From Nocardia niwae NBRC 108934 = DSM 45340 (lineage in GTDB: Bacteria > Actinomycetota > Actinomycetes > Mycobacteriales > Mycobacteriaceae): a stretch of DNA of 64,000 nucleotides. Location of the stretch: NCBI RefSeq assembly GCF_001613465.1, contig NZ_BDCK01000048.1:1-64000 (forward strand). The letters are read 5' to 3'. This document shows, piece after piece, positions 52,901-62,162 of the stretch (its first letter is position 1; every line of letters starts with the position of its first letter). The notes beneath the pieces were generated by a model. The model made no database searches. It was not told where the DNA came from and saw only the letters and a list, made by a program, of their open reading frames with translations. A program made the position numbers and the translations under genes.

Positions 52901-53661
52901 TCGGTCTGGTCGCCGAATACCTGCGGCGAAGCCACCGGCAGGTCGGCGTACCAGTCGTAGAACGACAGCATGGAGCCGCCGAGCAGCGAGATGAACCGCG
53001 CGCCGACGGCGTGGCTGACCATGGACATGGCCGGGATCGGCGAGAACCCGGCCACCCGGTCCGGGCCGTACTGCTTGATCGTGTAGACGTGTGCGGCGGC
53101 GGCGATCTCGGCCGCCTCCCACCACTCGGCGCGCACGAATCCGCCCTTGCCCCTGGCGGCCTTGTAACTGCGCGCCTTCTCCGGGTCTTCGACTACATCG
53201 GCCCAGGCCAGCACCGGATCCTTGAGCCGGGACTTGGCTTCCCGGTACAGCTCCAGCAACGTGCCGCGCACATAGGGATAGCGCACCCGGGCAGGCGAGT
53301 AGGTGTACCAGGAGAACGACGCGCCACGGGGACAGCCGCGCGGCTCGTATTCCGGCTTGTCGGCGCCCACCGACGGGTAGTCGGTCTGCTGCGACTCCCA
53401 GGTGATCACGCCGTCTTTCACGTAGATCTTCCATGAGCACGAGCCGGTGCAGTTCACGCCGTGCGTGGAGCGCACCACCTTGTCGTGGGACCAGCGGTCG
53501 CGGTAGAACTCGTCGGCGCTGCGCCCGCCGACCTTGTGCAGTGTCCGGTGATCGGACGAGACTTCGCCCCGGTGGAAATATTTCCCCAGCCGCAGGAGCG
53601 CGTCCCCGGCGTCGGTGGCCGGGGCGGAGGGTGCGTGACCCTGGGTACGCGAATTAACCAC
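49951..53661 (-). CDS. narG: Respiratory nitrate reductase, alpha subunit
   Basis: NarG (1236 residues) is the molybdenum catalytic subunit, reducing nitrate to nitrite at the inner face of the membrane. The N-terminal cluster ligands H-x3-C-x3-C are His67, Cys71 and Cys75, followed by a further Cys in EPRGCPRGASF. The bis-MGD region includes SFYDWYADLP with the Asp ligand to Mo. The GTG at 53661 has GAAGGG six bases upstream; a longer frame to 53742 has no family match. The operon is narGHJI; narH starts 57 bases after narG. Mo cofactor could come from the mobA-moeA fusion at 58363. Confidence 0.95.
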   Translation of the reverse strand: MVNSRTQGHAPSAPATDAGDALLRLGKYFHRGEVSSDHRTLHKVGGRSADEFYRDRWSHDKVVRSTHGVNCTGSCSWKIYVKDGVITWESQQTDYPSVGADKPEYEPRGCPRGASFSWYTYSPARVRYPYVRGTLLELYREAKSRLKDPVLAWADVVEDPEKARSYKAARGKGGFVRAEWWEAAEIAAAAHVYTIKQYGPDRVAGFSPIPAMSMVSHAVGARFISLLGGSMLSFYDWYADLPVASPQVFGDQTDVPESADWFDAGYLIMWGSNVPVTRTPDAHYMTEARYRGQKVVVVSPDYADNTKFADEWVPARPGTDAALAMAMGHVVLKEFFVEKSTPRFLDYIKRFTDLPFLITLDEHDGAYVPGKFLTAADLGRTGEGVEFQTVLLDAQAQPVVPNGSLGHRFGEEGTGRWNLDLDDVDPLLSLYGRTDDAAAVRIPRFDSDVPGVLTRGVPTTTVAGRRVTTVFDLLLAQYGVGRDGLPGTWPSGYDDAAEPYTPAWQEAITGVPAVQAQRIAREFADNADRSGGRSMILMGAGTNHWFHSDQIYRAFFTLTLLTGCQGVNGGGWAHYVGQEKCRPVTGWSTLAFGLDWQRPPRQMQGTVFWYLTNDQWRYDPFTAEAFASPLGAGKFAGRTAADNIALATRLGWMPSYPTFDRNPLDLVDEAEAAGKTAPEHVVDGLKSGDLNFACEDPDAPENFPRCLTVWRANLLGSSGKGNEYFQRHLLGADSNLQAAEATGVRPQELNWRETAATGKLDLLLSLDFRMTSTTLFSDIVLPAATWYEKHDLSSTDMHPFVHAFSPAISPPWEAKTDFDAFHRIARGFSWMAEKHLGKRKDIVAVPLQHDSPDATAQAGGRVLDWKAGECEPVPGKTMPKLVVVERDYPKIAEKMAALGPLVDTLGVTTKGVTTYPDQEVEYLAGVNGTVVSGIAQGRPSLAKDTHAAEAILALSGTTNGRLAVEGFHALERRTGTQLADLAAEHEGKRITFADTQARPVPVITSPEWSGSETGGRRYSPFTINTERLKPWHTLTGRQHFYLDHDWMIELGEQLPIFRPPLDMTALFREPSIGEVGDKGVTVRYLTPHSKWSIHSAYQDNLHMLTLSRGGQTIWMSDRDAAKIGVADNDWIEAINRNGIVVARAIVSHRMPEGTVFMYHAQDRAVDVPRIEGLGEDTKGRGKRGGIHNALTRIMIKPSHLIGGYAQQSFALNYHGPTGNQRDEVTTIRRRSQEVEY

Positions 53662-54153
53662 GACGTGCCCTTCGAGCTGTGCGATCGGGTGGATGTTCCG
53701 ACTGTAAAGAGGCGTGCACGACTGACCAAACCTCTTTCTCACAGCCCATTCTGGGACCAGGTGAGTTGTGAGATCGGCGCAACGTCACGGTCACGGTGGC
53801 GGGCGGCTTCCGGGTGGCATCTAGGTGTTCGACCAGGGCTAACCCGCTCTGAACTGGAGAGAACCGTATCGGAGGGGTTCGCCGGTGCCCGCACCGGTGA
53901 TGCTTTGGAAACGACCGGTTCTCCAGTGGTTTACATTTGTTAACACATCGGATCGGTCGTCCGCGGAGCGTGTTTTATCCGTCCCGGTGAGTTTCGCTCA
54001 CGGTTTCCCGGCAAGTATTGTAAGCGCAATCACAATTTGCTGGAATTTCGCCCGATGTGGATCAATTCCGGTGGGCCGCGGGCACCCGGCGCGGGTCATC
54101 GCTGGATCGTCGCGGTGGGCACTACGCTGACCAGTGGCAGGTCATCTGCGCGG
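53662..54153. promoter_or_regulatory. Long upstream region of narG
   Basis: About 490 bases lie between narG and mtnC. The segment 53900-54060 is AT-richer and holds a CRP-like site (54019), a TGTTAACA palindrome (53938-53945) and a CCGGTGC/GCACCGG hairpin (53882-53897). Its length suggests complex control of nitrate reductase. No ORF here is credible. Confidence 0.5.
54019..54034. promoter_or_regulatory. CRP/FNR-type binding site upstream of narG
   Basis: TGTAA-n6-TCACA matches the actinobacterial CRP/GlxR consensus TGTGA-n6-TCACA with one mismatch. It is about 360 bases before the narG start, so it may be an upstream activator site or coincidence. Confidence 0.35.
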
Positions 54154-54846
54154 TCAGCCCTGGTCTATGGGATCGATGTCGGCGAACGTGTCGACCCAGC
54201 GGTGCGGCGGCCGAGGCGGATTCGGCTCACCGGGACGCGCCAGCCCGATGACTCGCCATCCAGCAGCGACGGCGGCATCCAGCTCGTCGGGGTGGTCGGA
54301 CAGGAACAGGATGCGCTCGGCGGGGACGCCGATCGAGCCTGCGATCTTGTCGTAGGAGGACGATTCGCGCTTGCCGCCCGCCGTCGACAGATCGAAGTAT
54401 CCGCTGATCAGCTCGGACAGGCTGCCGCCGCGTGCGAAGGCGAACCAGTCGCGCTGGTTGCGTACCGACCCGGAGGAGTAGACGTAGAGCGCGAGCCCCG
54501 ACCGGTGCCATGCGGCGAGCGCCGGTGGCACGTCCGGGAAGAACTCGCCGTGCAGCGCGCCGCTGCGGAAGCCTTCCGCACAGATCAGGCCCTGCGCGGT
54601 CTTGAGCGGCTCGGCCTTGACGTCGGTGTCGAGCCACTCGCGCAGGATCGCGGCGGCTTCCTCCGGGTTCGCGTCCGGACGCCCGGCCAGCTCCCTGGTC
54701 GCGGCCAGCACCGGCGCCGCGACCGCGGAGCTGTGCTCGGACAGCCAGGCCGGGAGCCGTTCGCGGGTATAGCCGTACAGGTCTTCGCGGACCGCGGCGG
54801 TGGGGCTGGTGGTGCCCTCGATGTCGACGACGACGGCGTCGATCAC
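54154..54846 (-). CDS. mtnC: Acireductone synthase
   Basis: The 230-residue HAD-family enolase-phosphatase is MtnC, with the nucleophile motif VVVDIEGTTSP (Asp8) and the later SSGS and FLSDHPDELDAA motifs. It turns diketo-methylthiopentyl phosphate into the acireductone. The GTG at 54846 overlaps the mtnD stop by four bases; it ends the operon. Confidence 0.93.
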   Translation of the reverse strand: MIDAVVVDIEGTTSPTAAVREDLYGYTRERLPAWLSEHSSAVAAPVLAATRELAGRPDANPEEAAAILREWLDTDVKAEPLKTAQGLICAEGFRSGALHGEFFPDVPPALAAWHRSGLALYVYSSGSVRNQRDWFAFARGGSLSELISGYFDLSTAGGKRESSSYDKIAGSIGVPAERILFLSDHPDELDAAVAAGWRVIGLARPGEPNPPRPPHRWVDTFADIDPIDQG

Positions 54847-55414
54847 GGCGCGGTCAGCAGCTCGTCGAGGGTGGGGAAGCCCGCGCTGATCTTGTCGCCG
54901 GTGAAGTCGCCTACCCAGCCGTCCTCCTCCTCGAAGAAGCGGATGGCGATGAAGTCCGGGCGTTCGCCCATGTCGAACCAGTGCAGCGTGCCCGCGGGCA
55001 CCGACAGCAGATCGCCGCCTTCGCACACCACCGCGAGGATCTCCTCGCCGAGGTGCAGGTAGAAGCAGCCGCGTCCGGCGGCGAAGAAGCGCACCTCGTC
55101 CTCGGCGTGCCGGTGCTCGTCGAGGAATTTCCCGCGCGCGCCCTTGGCGATCTCCGGCCACTGCGGGTCGCTGTCGTCGGGGTGGATGCGGGCGATGTCG
55201 ATGTGCTTGTAGCGCCCGGACGCGTTCAGTTCCGCGACGTTCTTCTCGTAGTGCGCGAGTAACTCCTCCGACGACACCGACGCCGCGTTCTCGACCACCG
55301 GCCAGCGTCCGAAAGTGATACCGCGCGCGGCCAGTTCGGTGCCGATCACCTCGTCGTCGCTGGTGCGTACGCGCACGTCGGCCGCGTCACCGGCGGCCAT
55401 CACCTGCAGGAGGG

Positions 55415-55418
<4 letters not shown>
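54843..55418 (-). CDS. mtnD: Acireductone dioxygenase
   Basis: The 191-residue cupin enzyme MtnD has the metal ligands His102, His104, Glu108 (EHRHAEDEVRFF) and His146 (GTLHWFD). It cleaves the acireductone to the methionine precursor. It overlaps mtnC and the fused mtnA-mtnB by four bases each. Confidence 0.94.
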
Positions 55419-57121
<1,703 letters not shown>

Positions 57122-57190
57122 CCTTATCCCGTCGAGCCGTGTCGTGCCTGGTCAACGGTATCGGACGGGGGACGGCGAGCCGAAATCGCG

Positions 57191-57529
57191 TCAGCCCGCC
57201 GCGCGCAGCTTGCGTGCGCGTTCGCGCGGGTCGTAGTCCGGGCCGACACCCTCGATGAGCAGCAGGTCGCCGTCGATGTGATCGGCGCGCAGCGGAAGGA
57301 TCTCCTGATACGCGGGGGAGTGGTACCACTCCCGGGCTTCGGTCATCCCGGGGAACTCGATCAGCACCATGCTCCCGGGCCAGCTGCCCTCGACGACCTC
57401 GGCCGGAGGCCCGTGGATGATGAAGCGACCGCCGAACGGGTCCAACGTGGCCTGGATACGTTCCAGGTATTCCAGGATGTCGGGGTGCGGCCTGCGACTG
57501 CGGAGATGGGCGAAGCCATAGGCGGACAT
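57191..57529 (-). CDS. DUF1330 protein
   Basis: The 112-residue protein is of the DUF1330 ferredoxin-like (dimeric alpha-beta barrel) family: GGRFIIHGPPAEVVEGSWPG then MVLIEFPGMTEAREWYHSPA. Its role is unknown. The ATG at 57529 fits the family start; an ATG four codons earlier is closer to GAAGGA. It lies upstream of the mtn operon, in the same direction. Confidence 0.78.
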   Translation of the reverse strand: MSAYGFAHLRSRRPHPDILEYLERIQATLDPFGGRFIIHGPPAEVVEGSWPGSMVLIEFPGMTEAREWYHSPAYQEILPLRADHIDGDLLLIEGVGPDYDPRERARKLRAAG

Positions 57530-57701
57530 GGCGTTTGGCATTCCTTCGTTTCGATGACACCGGGAATGGCGTCGAATCGACGGTAGGTCCGCCTCGCGCC
57601 GGGTGGCAATTACCAGCGGGGTAAGCACACGTTCCGGAAACAACCGCGGCCGCCGGTCCCGGGAGGAGGTGGGGCCGGCGGCGCGGGTGGCGCAGATCGG
57701 T

Positions 57702-57872
57702 TTAGCGGCGACGCTCCTGCTCGCCGCGCCGGTCGGGCATCTCGTTCTTCATGCCCCGACGGCCTTCCATGTCCGCGCCCTCGCGCATGTCCTGCTCTTG
57801 GCGCTGTTGCTGCTGCTGCCTCGGCATCTGCTTCGGCATTTTCTTAGGCGTTTTCTTCGACTTTTCAGTCAT
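57702..57872 (-). CDS. Small basic, glutamine-rich protein
   Basis: The 56-residue product is nearly all Lys, Arg, Gln, Glu, Met and Pro, with a QQQQQ run in the middle, and is predicted disordered. The ATG at 57872 follows GGAAAGGA. Comparable tiny charged proteins occur in Nocardia genomes; function unknown. It is probably real because the frame is compact and the ribosome site good. Confidence 0.55.
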   Translation of the reverse strand: MTEKSKKTPKKMPKQMPRQQQQQRQEQDMREGADMEGRRGMKNEMPDRRGEQERRR

Positions 57873-58362
57873 CTCCACACGGTCCTTTCCGGGGGATTGA
57901 TATTCGCCTAACGAACACACGATAGCGAGCGGATATGGCTTCTGGAAGGGGATTTGAAAAATATGGCTCGGAGCGGCGCGGTTGCCGCATTCCACCTGGT
58001 AGACGCGATGTTGCGGGTGGATTTCAGTAACGAATACGACTCGGTTCGACCTCTTGTCGGCTATTCTTCCGGCGGCTGGACGGATGCTTCGGGTCTGGCT
58101 GGAATAAAACTCCGAGAACCGGTTTCGGTTTCGCTGAGGTCGGTTCTGGGCGCTACCGCCGGTGTATATCGCCTCGAATTCTGCGGTCGGGCGAGATCGG
58201 GTGCGCTCTCGAAGGGGGTGTTGTCGCGACGACGGAAAGCGCTGTACTGTAATAATTTTCGACGGATCCGCGGCCCGGTGTCGACACACTATCGTTTACC
58301 CGCGCACTATTCGCGTCTGTGCAGCCAAGGGACACAATCGTTTTCGCCCGCCGCCGCAGCGT
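57873..58362. other. Intergenic region, AT-richer
   Basis: About 490 bases, AT-rich for this genome, between the small protein gene and the end of mobA-moeA. Open frames here are not codon-like. It may carry the promoter of the small gene. No repeat or RNA structure was recognised. Confidence 0.4.
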
Positions 58363-60105
58363 TCAGCGGCGCAGCGGCAGGAATTCGACGATCGCGCCGT
58401 CCTCGGCGCCGGGCGGGACGACGACCAGACCGTCGCGGTCCACCAGGCCCCCGAGATGTGCTGTGCGGATCGCCGGGTCACCGACCCAGCCGCCTTCGTC
58501 GGCGGCGCGAGCCGGAACGACGCGAGGCACCGCTGCGGCGATCTCCGCGGCGTTGTGCAGCGGCCCGCGCAGCGGACGGGCGGGGGCGGCGCCGGTGCGG
58601 CCCTCGACGATCGCGGGCGCGAGCGCCATCAGCGTCGCTATCGCGGCGAACGGGTTGCCGGGCAGGCCGAGCACCGTGGTGCCGGCGGCGAGTTGGGCGA
58701 CGACGGTGGAACCACCGGGACGCAGCCGCAGCCGTGGCACCACGACCTCGGCCCCGGCGCGGGTCAAGGCGGCACGGAGCTGGTCGGCCGCACCGCCGCC
58801 GGTCGCGCCGACGATGGCCAGCAGATCGCACTCCGGCGTGACGGCCAGGACCTCGTCGAAGCCGTGCGGGGTGTCGCGCAGGTGCACCCGATCGGTGGTG
58901 CGAATGCCGTACCAGGACAACAGTTCCGGGAGTATCGGGCCGATCGAGTCGCGAGTCTGCCCCGCCTGCAGCGGTCCCGCGCTGCGGATCTCGTCGCCCG
59001 TCATGACGATGTGCGCGCGTACCGGGCCGCGCACCGGCGCCGCGGTGACCTCTACGCTCGCGGCCGCGGAGACCAGCGCCGCCGTCACCGGCGTGCCCTC
59101 CGGCGCGACCGGATCACCGGCTTCCCGGTCCTCACCGCGCCGGCGGATGTCGTCGCGCGGCGGCGTATCCGGCAGGCGGTAGAGCGTTTCGTCGGCGACG
59201 TGCACGAACTCGTCGCGCAGCACGCCCGTGGTCCCGTCGGGGACGTGCGCGCCCGTGGCGATGCGCACCGCCTCGCCGGGCAGCAACCCCACCGGTCGCC
59301 GCCCGCCCGCGAAGCCGATGTCGCGGCGTAGGCGCCACGGCCCGTCACCCGCCACCGCGTAGCCGTCCATCGCCGAGACGTCGAAACGGGGCAACGGCCC
59401 GGCGGCCGTCAGCGGTCCCGCGAGCGCGGCTCCGAGCACCGAACCCAGATCGGCTTCGTACGCGGTGAGCCGCGACAGCCGATCGCGCAGCAGGTCCCGC
59501 GCCTCGGCGAGATCCAGCGGCGGCTGCTGCCGCGGCGCGTCGACCGCCGCTCTGGCCCGCCGCACCTGCTCCTCGGTATCGCAATCACCGACGCCGGAGA
59601 GCGGGATGATCGCGGCGGCGGCCGGCACCAGCGCCTTCATCGGCTGGTTGACCAGCGCGCCGAGCTCGTGCAGCGCCGCGGCCAAGGCTGAGCGCCGCCA
59701 CACCCCGATCAGGTACTGCGGCCGCCCCGACTCGTCGGCCGCGAACACCGCGTCCGCGCCGGACTCGGTGGCGTGCCGGATGAGCTCGGTCACCGCCAAC
59801 GGCGACAGGAACGGCAGGTCGGCGGCGAGCACCACCACCAGCGGTGCGGCGGAGCCGAGCGCGCGCAGCCCGGTGTCGATCGCCGCCACCGGACCCGAAC
59901 CCGGCGGCACCTCGCGGACCTGGATGATCTCCGGCGCCAGCTCGGGCCGGTGCGGCCCGACCACCGCCGTGTGCTCGCACGAGGCCACGGCGGCGAGCGC
60001 CACCTCGAGCATGGAACGGCCGCCGATGACGATGGCCGGTTTGTCCACGCCGCCCATCCGGCTGGCCCGGCCGCCCGCGAGCACGATCGCGTCGGCGGCG
60101 GTCAC
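58363..60105 (-). CDS. Fused molybdenum cofactor proteins MobA-MoeA
   Basis: The 580-residue fusion has an N-terminal MobA guanylyltransferase domain (about 1-190; LAGGRASRMGGVDKP is the GTP motif) and a C-terminal MoeA molybdenum insertase (about 200-580; PRFDVSAMDGYAV, AVRIATGAHVPDG, VMTGDEI and GLPGNPFAA). Together they insert molybdate and add GMP, the last steps toward MGD needed by NarG. The MoeA part has its usual motifs. The ATG at 60105 is the start. Confidence 0.92.
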   Translation of the reverse strand: MTAADAIVLAGGRASRMGGVDKPAIVIGGRSMLEVALAAVASCEHTAVVGPHRPELAPEIIQVREVPPGSGPVAAIDTGLRALGSAAPLVVVLAADLPFLSPLAVTELIRHATESGADAVFAADESGRPQYLIGVWRRSALAAALHELGALVNQPMKALVPAAAAIIPLSGVGDCDTEEQVRRARAAVDAPRQQPPLDLAEARDLLRDRLSRLTAYEADLGSVLGAALAGPLTAAGPLPRFDVSAMDGYAVAGDGPWRLRRDIGFAGGRRPVGLLPGEAVRIATGAHVPDGTTGVLRDEFVHVADETLYRLPDTPPRDDIRRRGEDREAGDPVAPEGTPVTAALVSAAASVEVTAAPVRGPVRAHIVMTGDEIRSAGPLQAGQTRDSIGPILPELLSWYGIRTTDRVHLRDTPHGFDEVLAVTPECDLLAIVGATGGGAADQLRAALTRAGAEVVVPRLRLRPGGSTVVAQLAAGTTVLGLPGNPFAAIATLMALAPAIVEGRTGAAPARPLRGPLHNAAEIAAAVPRVVPARAADEGGWVGDPAIRTAHLGGLVDRDGLVVVPPGAEDGAIVEFLPLRR

Positions 60106-60187
60106 ACGCCACGACCTCGAGCTAGGTACACCATGGCGGCCATGCTAATTCGTCATCGCCGGAAAGCCCGGCAGCGGACGGCGTCGA

Positions 60188-60943
60188 TCAGGCGTTCGAC
60201 CAGAAGCGGGCCGGTGGCAGCAGCCGGAACTCGTTGAGTTCCGGGTCGGCGAGCACGAGGTCGGTGTCCCGGTCCGGCGCCGGGGCGCCCCGGTCGATCG
60301 TCGTGGCGCCCGCCGCGTGCAGCCGGGCCACCTCGGCGACCCGGTCGTCGGCCGGAAACGAGGTGAGATCCAGGCGCAGTCTGGTCCGGCCGGACCCCGC
60401 GTCCGGGGTGCGCACGAACTCGAGCCAGGAGCCGAGTCCGGTCGGTGAGCGCAGCCCGGCCAGCCGCTCGCCGCGCCGGGTGGCAGGCCAGCCGGTGGCG
60501 GCCGACCAGAACTCCGCGAGGCGCTGCGGGTCGCGCGTGTCGACCACGACCGCCGCGACGGCTCCGGTGTCCACGTACTCCTCCCTGGGTTCGAGAACGC
60601 AGAACTCATTGCCCTCCGGGTCGGCGAGCACGGCCCACGGCACCGCGCCTTGGCCGATGTTCACCGCTCGCGCGCCCAGGGCCAGCGCCCGGTCCACCTG
60701 GGTGCGCTGGTGGTCCAGCGAGCGGGTGGCCAGATCCAGGTGCAGGCGGTTCTTGCCGACCTTGGCCCGCATCGCGGGCAGGAAGGTGAGGGCCAGTTCG
60801 CCGCCGTCGGCGTCGGGGGCCGCGACGTTCACCTCGTCGGGACGGTCGAGGGTCACGCTCCAGCCGAGCAACTCGGCCCAGAAATCCGCGACCGGACGCG
60901 GCCGGTCGGCATCGAACACGACACATGCCAGGCGGGTGGGCAT
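60188..60943 (-). CDS. VOC/glyoxalase-like protein with two modules
   Basis: The 251-residue protein contains two glyoxalase-like modules, residues about 3-118 and 125-250 (each with a PRPVADFWAELLGW- or PQRLAEFWSAATGW-like helix and an FCVLEP- or EFRLLPP-type end strand). Such proteins are usually of unknown substrate. It is a single gene. Confidence 0.8.
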   Translation of the reverse strand: MPTRLACVVFDADRPRPVADFWAELLGWSVTLDRPDEVNVAAPDADGGELALTFLPAMRAKVGKNRLHLDLATRSLDHQRTQVDRALALGARAVNIGQGAVPWAVLADPEGNEFCVLEPREEYVDTGAVAAVVVDTRDPQRLAEFWSAATGWPATRRGERLAGLRSPTGLGSWLEFVRTPDAGSGRTRLRLDLTSFPADDRVAEVARLHAAGATTIDRGAPAPDRDTDLVLADPELNEFRLLPPARFWSNA

Positions 60944-60997
60944 GAATCAACGGTACTGGCCGCCATTCCGGCGCGGAGGAATATCGGAAAGCGGCGC

Positions 60998-61309
60998 TCA
61001 CTCGCCCGGCAGATCCGGCAACGGGAAGCGCGCCGCGCGCAGGTCGACGCGTCCGTCCCGGATCGGCACGCCTTCCGCGGCGAGCAGGCGCAGCTGGCGA
61101 TGGGCCAGGTGCGCGGCGGGCTTGCCGCTCGCACCCAGCACGCGATGCCAGGGCAGGTCGGCCGAGTCCGTACGCATGATCCAGCCCACCGTGCGCGGTG
61201 TGGACAGTCCGGCGGCCGCGGCGATGTCGCCGTAGGTGACCACCCGGCCGGGCGGGACCGCCGCCACCAGGGCGCGCACCCGCTCGATCTGGGCGTCGGT
61301 GGTAGGCAT
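60998..61309 (-). CDS. Alkyltransferase-like protein
   Basis: The 103-residue protein has the O6-alkylguanine transferase DNA-binding fold (GRVVTYGDIAAAAGLSTPRTVG). The active-site P-C-H-R-V is P-W-H-R-V (Trp54), so it cannot accept alkyl groups and belongs to the alkyltransferase-like proteins that flag damaged guanine for excision repair. Beside adnA and the LipV-like gene it matches the Rv3202c-Rv3204 order of M. tuberculosis. Confidence 0.88.
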   Translation of the reverse strand: MPTTDAQIERVRALVAAVPPGRVVTYGDIAAAAGLSTPRTVGWIMRTDSADLPWHRVLGASGKPAAHLAHRQLRLLAAEGVPIRDGRVDLRAARFPLPDLPGE

Positions 61310-61313
61310 CGGC

Positions 61314-62090
61314 TCAGAGCACCGAGCGCACCAGCTCACCGGTCTGCGCCGGATACGCCTGGGCGACCATGTGATCGCAGTTCCATTCCAGCACGGTCAG
61401 GTTGGCGCCCATGTGCTCGGTGAGCGCCGCGCGGAACTCCGCTGTGACGAACGGCGGGTGCACCTTCATCGCCTGCACCAGGACGGTCGGCAGATCGGCG
61501 GGCGGCAGCACCCAGTGCCGCGCCAGCTGGCCCCAGTAGGAGTTGACGGCGGGCAGGCTCATCCGCCAGCCGAATCGCCCGTCCGCCGTCGGCATCAGAT
61601 GTTCGTCGAGTTCGGCTTCGAGCAACCGCGGCTCGACGTCACCCCAGCCGGTGTCCAGCTTGTCCTGGCGCGCGTGCTCGACGCTGTCGTAGTCGGCCGA
61701 GACCAGGGTGGACAGTGCGATCTCGTTGAGCCATTCCGGTTCCAGCGCGATGGCGGGATCCAGCAGCACCAGCTTGCGCACCAGGTCGGGATGCCGATGC
61801 GCCAGGTGCAGCGCGCACGCGCCGCCGAAGGAGTGCGCGACCACCACCACCGGGCCGTCGGCCTCCGTGCTGACCAGCTCGACCAGGTCCTCGACGATGG
61901 TCTCGAAATTCCACGGCGGCAGCGAGGTGGAGCGCCCGTGCCCGCGCAGATCGGGTGCGAGGACCCGGACGTCGGGCAGCTGCCGGGTCGCCAGGTCTTC
62001 CCAGCGTTTGCCGTGACCGGTGACACCGTGCAGGGCGAGCACCACCGGTCCCGTCGTCGGACCGAACCGATGGACATTCAAGACAGACAC
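61314..62090 (-). CDS. Alpha/beta hydrolase, LipV-like
   Basis: The 258-residue hydrolase has a LALHGVTGHGKRWEDLA oxyanion region, the nucleophile motif AHSFGG, an Asp in LLDPAIAL and His in CDHMV. It is probably the counterpart of the M. tuberculosis lipase LipV, by order and similarity. The GTG at 62090 marks the family start; longer frames overlap adnA. Confidence 0.82.
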   Translation of the reverse strand: MSVLNVHRFGPTTGPVVLALHGVTGHGKRWEDLATRQLPDVRVLAPDLRGHGRSTSLPPWNFETIVEDLVELVSTEADGPVVVVAHSFGGACALHLAHRHPDLVRKLVLLDPAIALEPEWLNEIALSTLVSADYDSVEHARQDKLDTGWGDVEPRLLEAELDEHLMPTADGRFGWRMSLPAVNSYWGQLARHWVLPPADLPTVLVQAMKVHPPFVTAEFRAALTEHMGANLTVLEWNCDHMVAQAYPAQTGELVRSVL

Positions 62091-62162
62091 CGGTCCATTC
62101 TGACCTGCGCCGCATTCGGCCGCAGCGCCGGTCGGGCGGAGGCGTGTACCGGCGTGTCGGTC

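Noticed and set aside
57122..57190. SAM riboswitch before the methionine-salvage operon
   Set aside because: The gap to the upstream gene is only about 70 bases and shows no suitable multi-stem structure.
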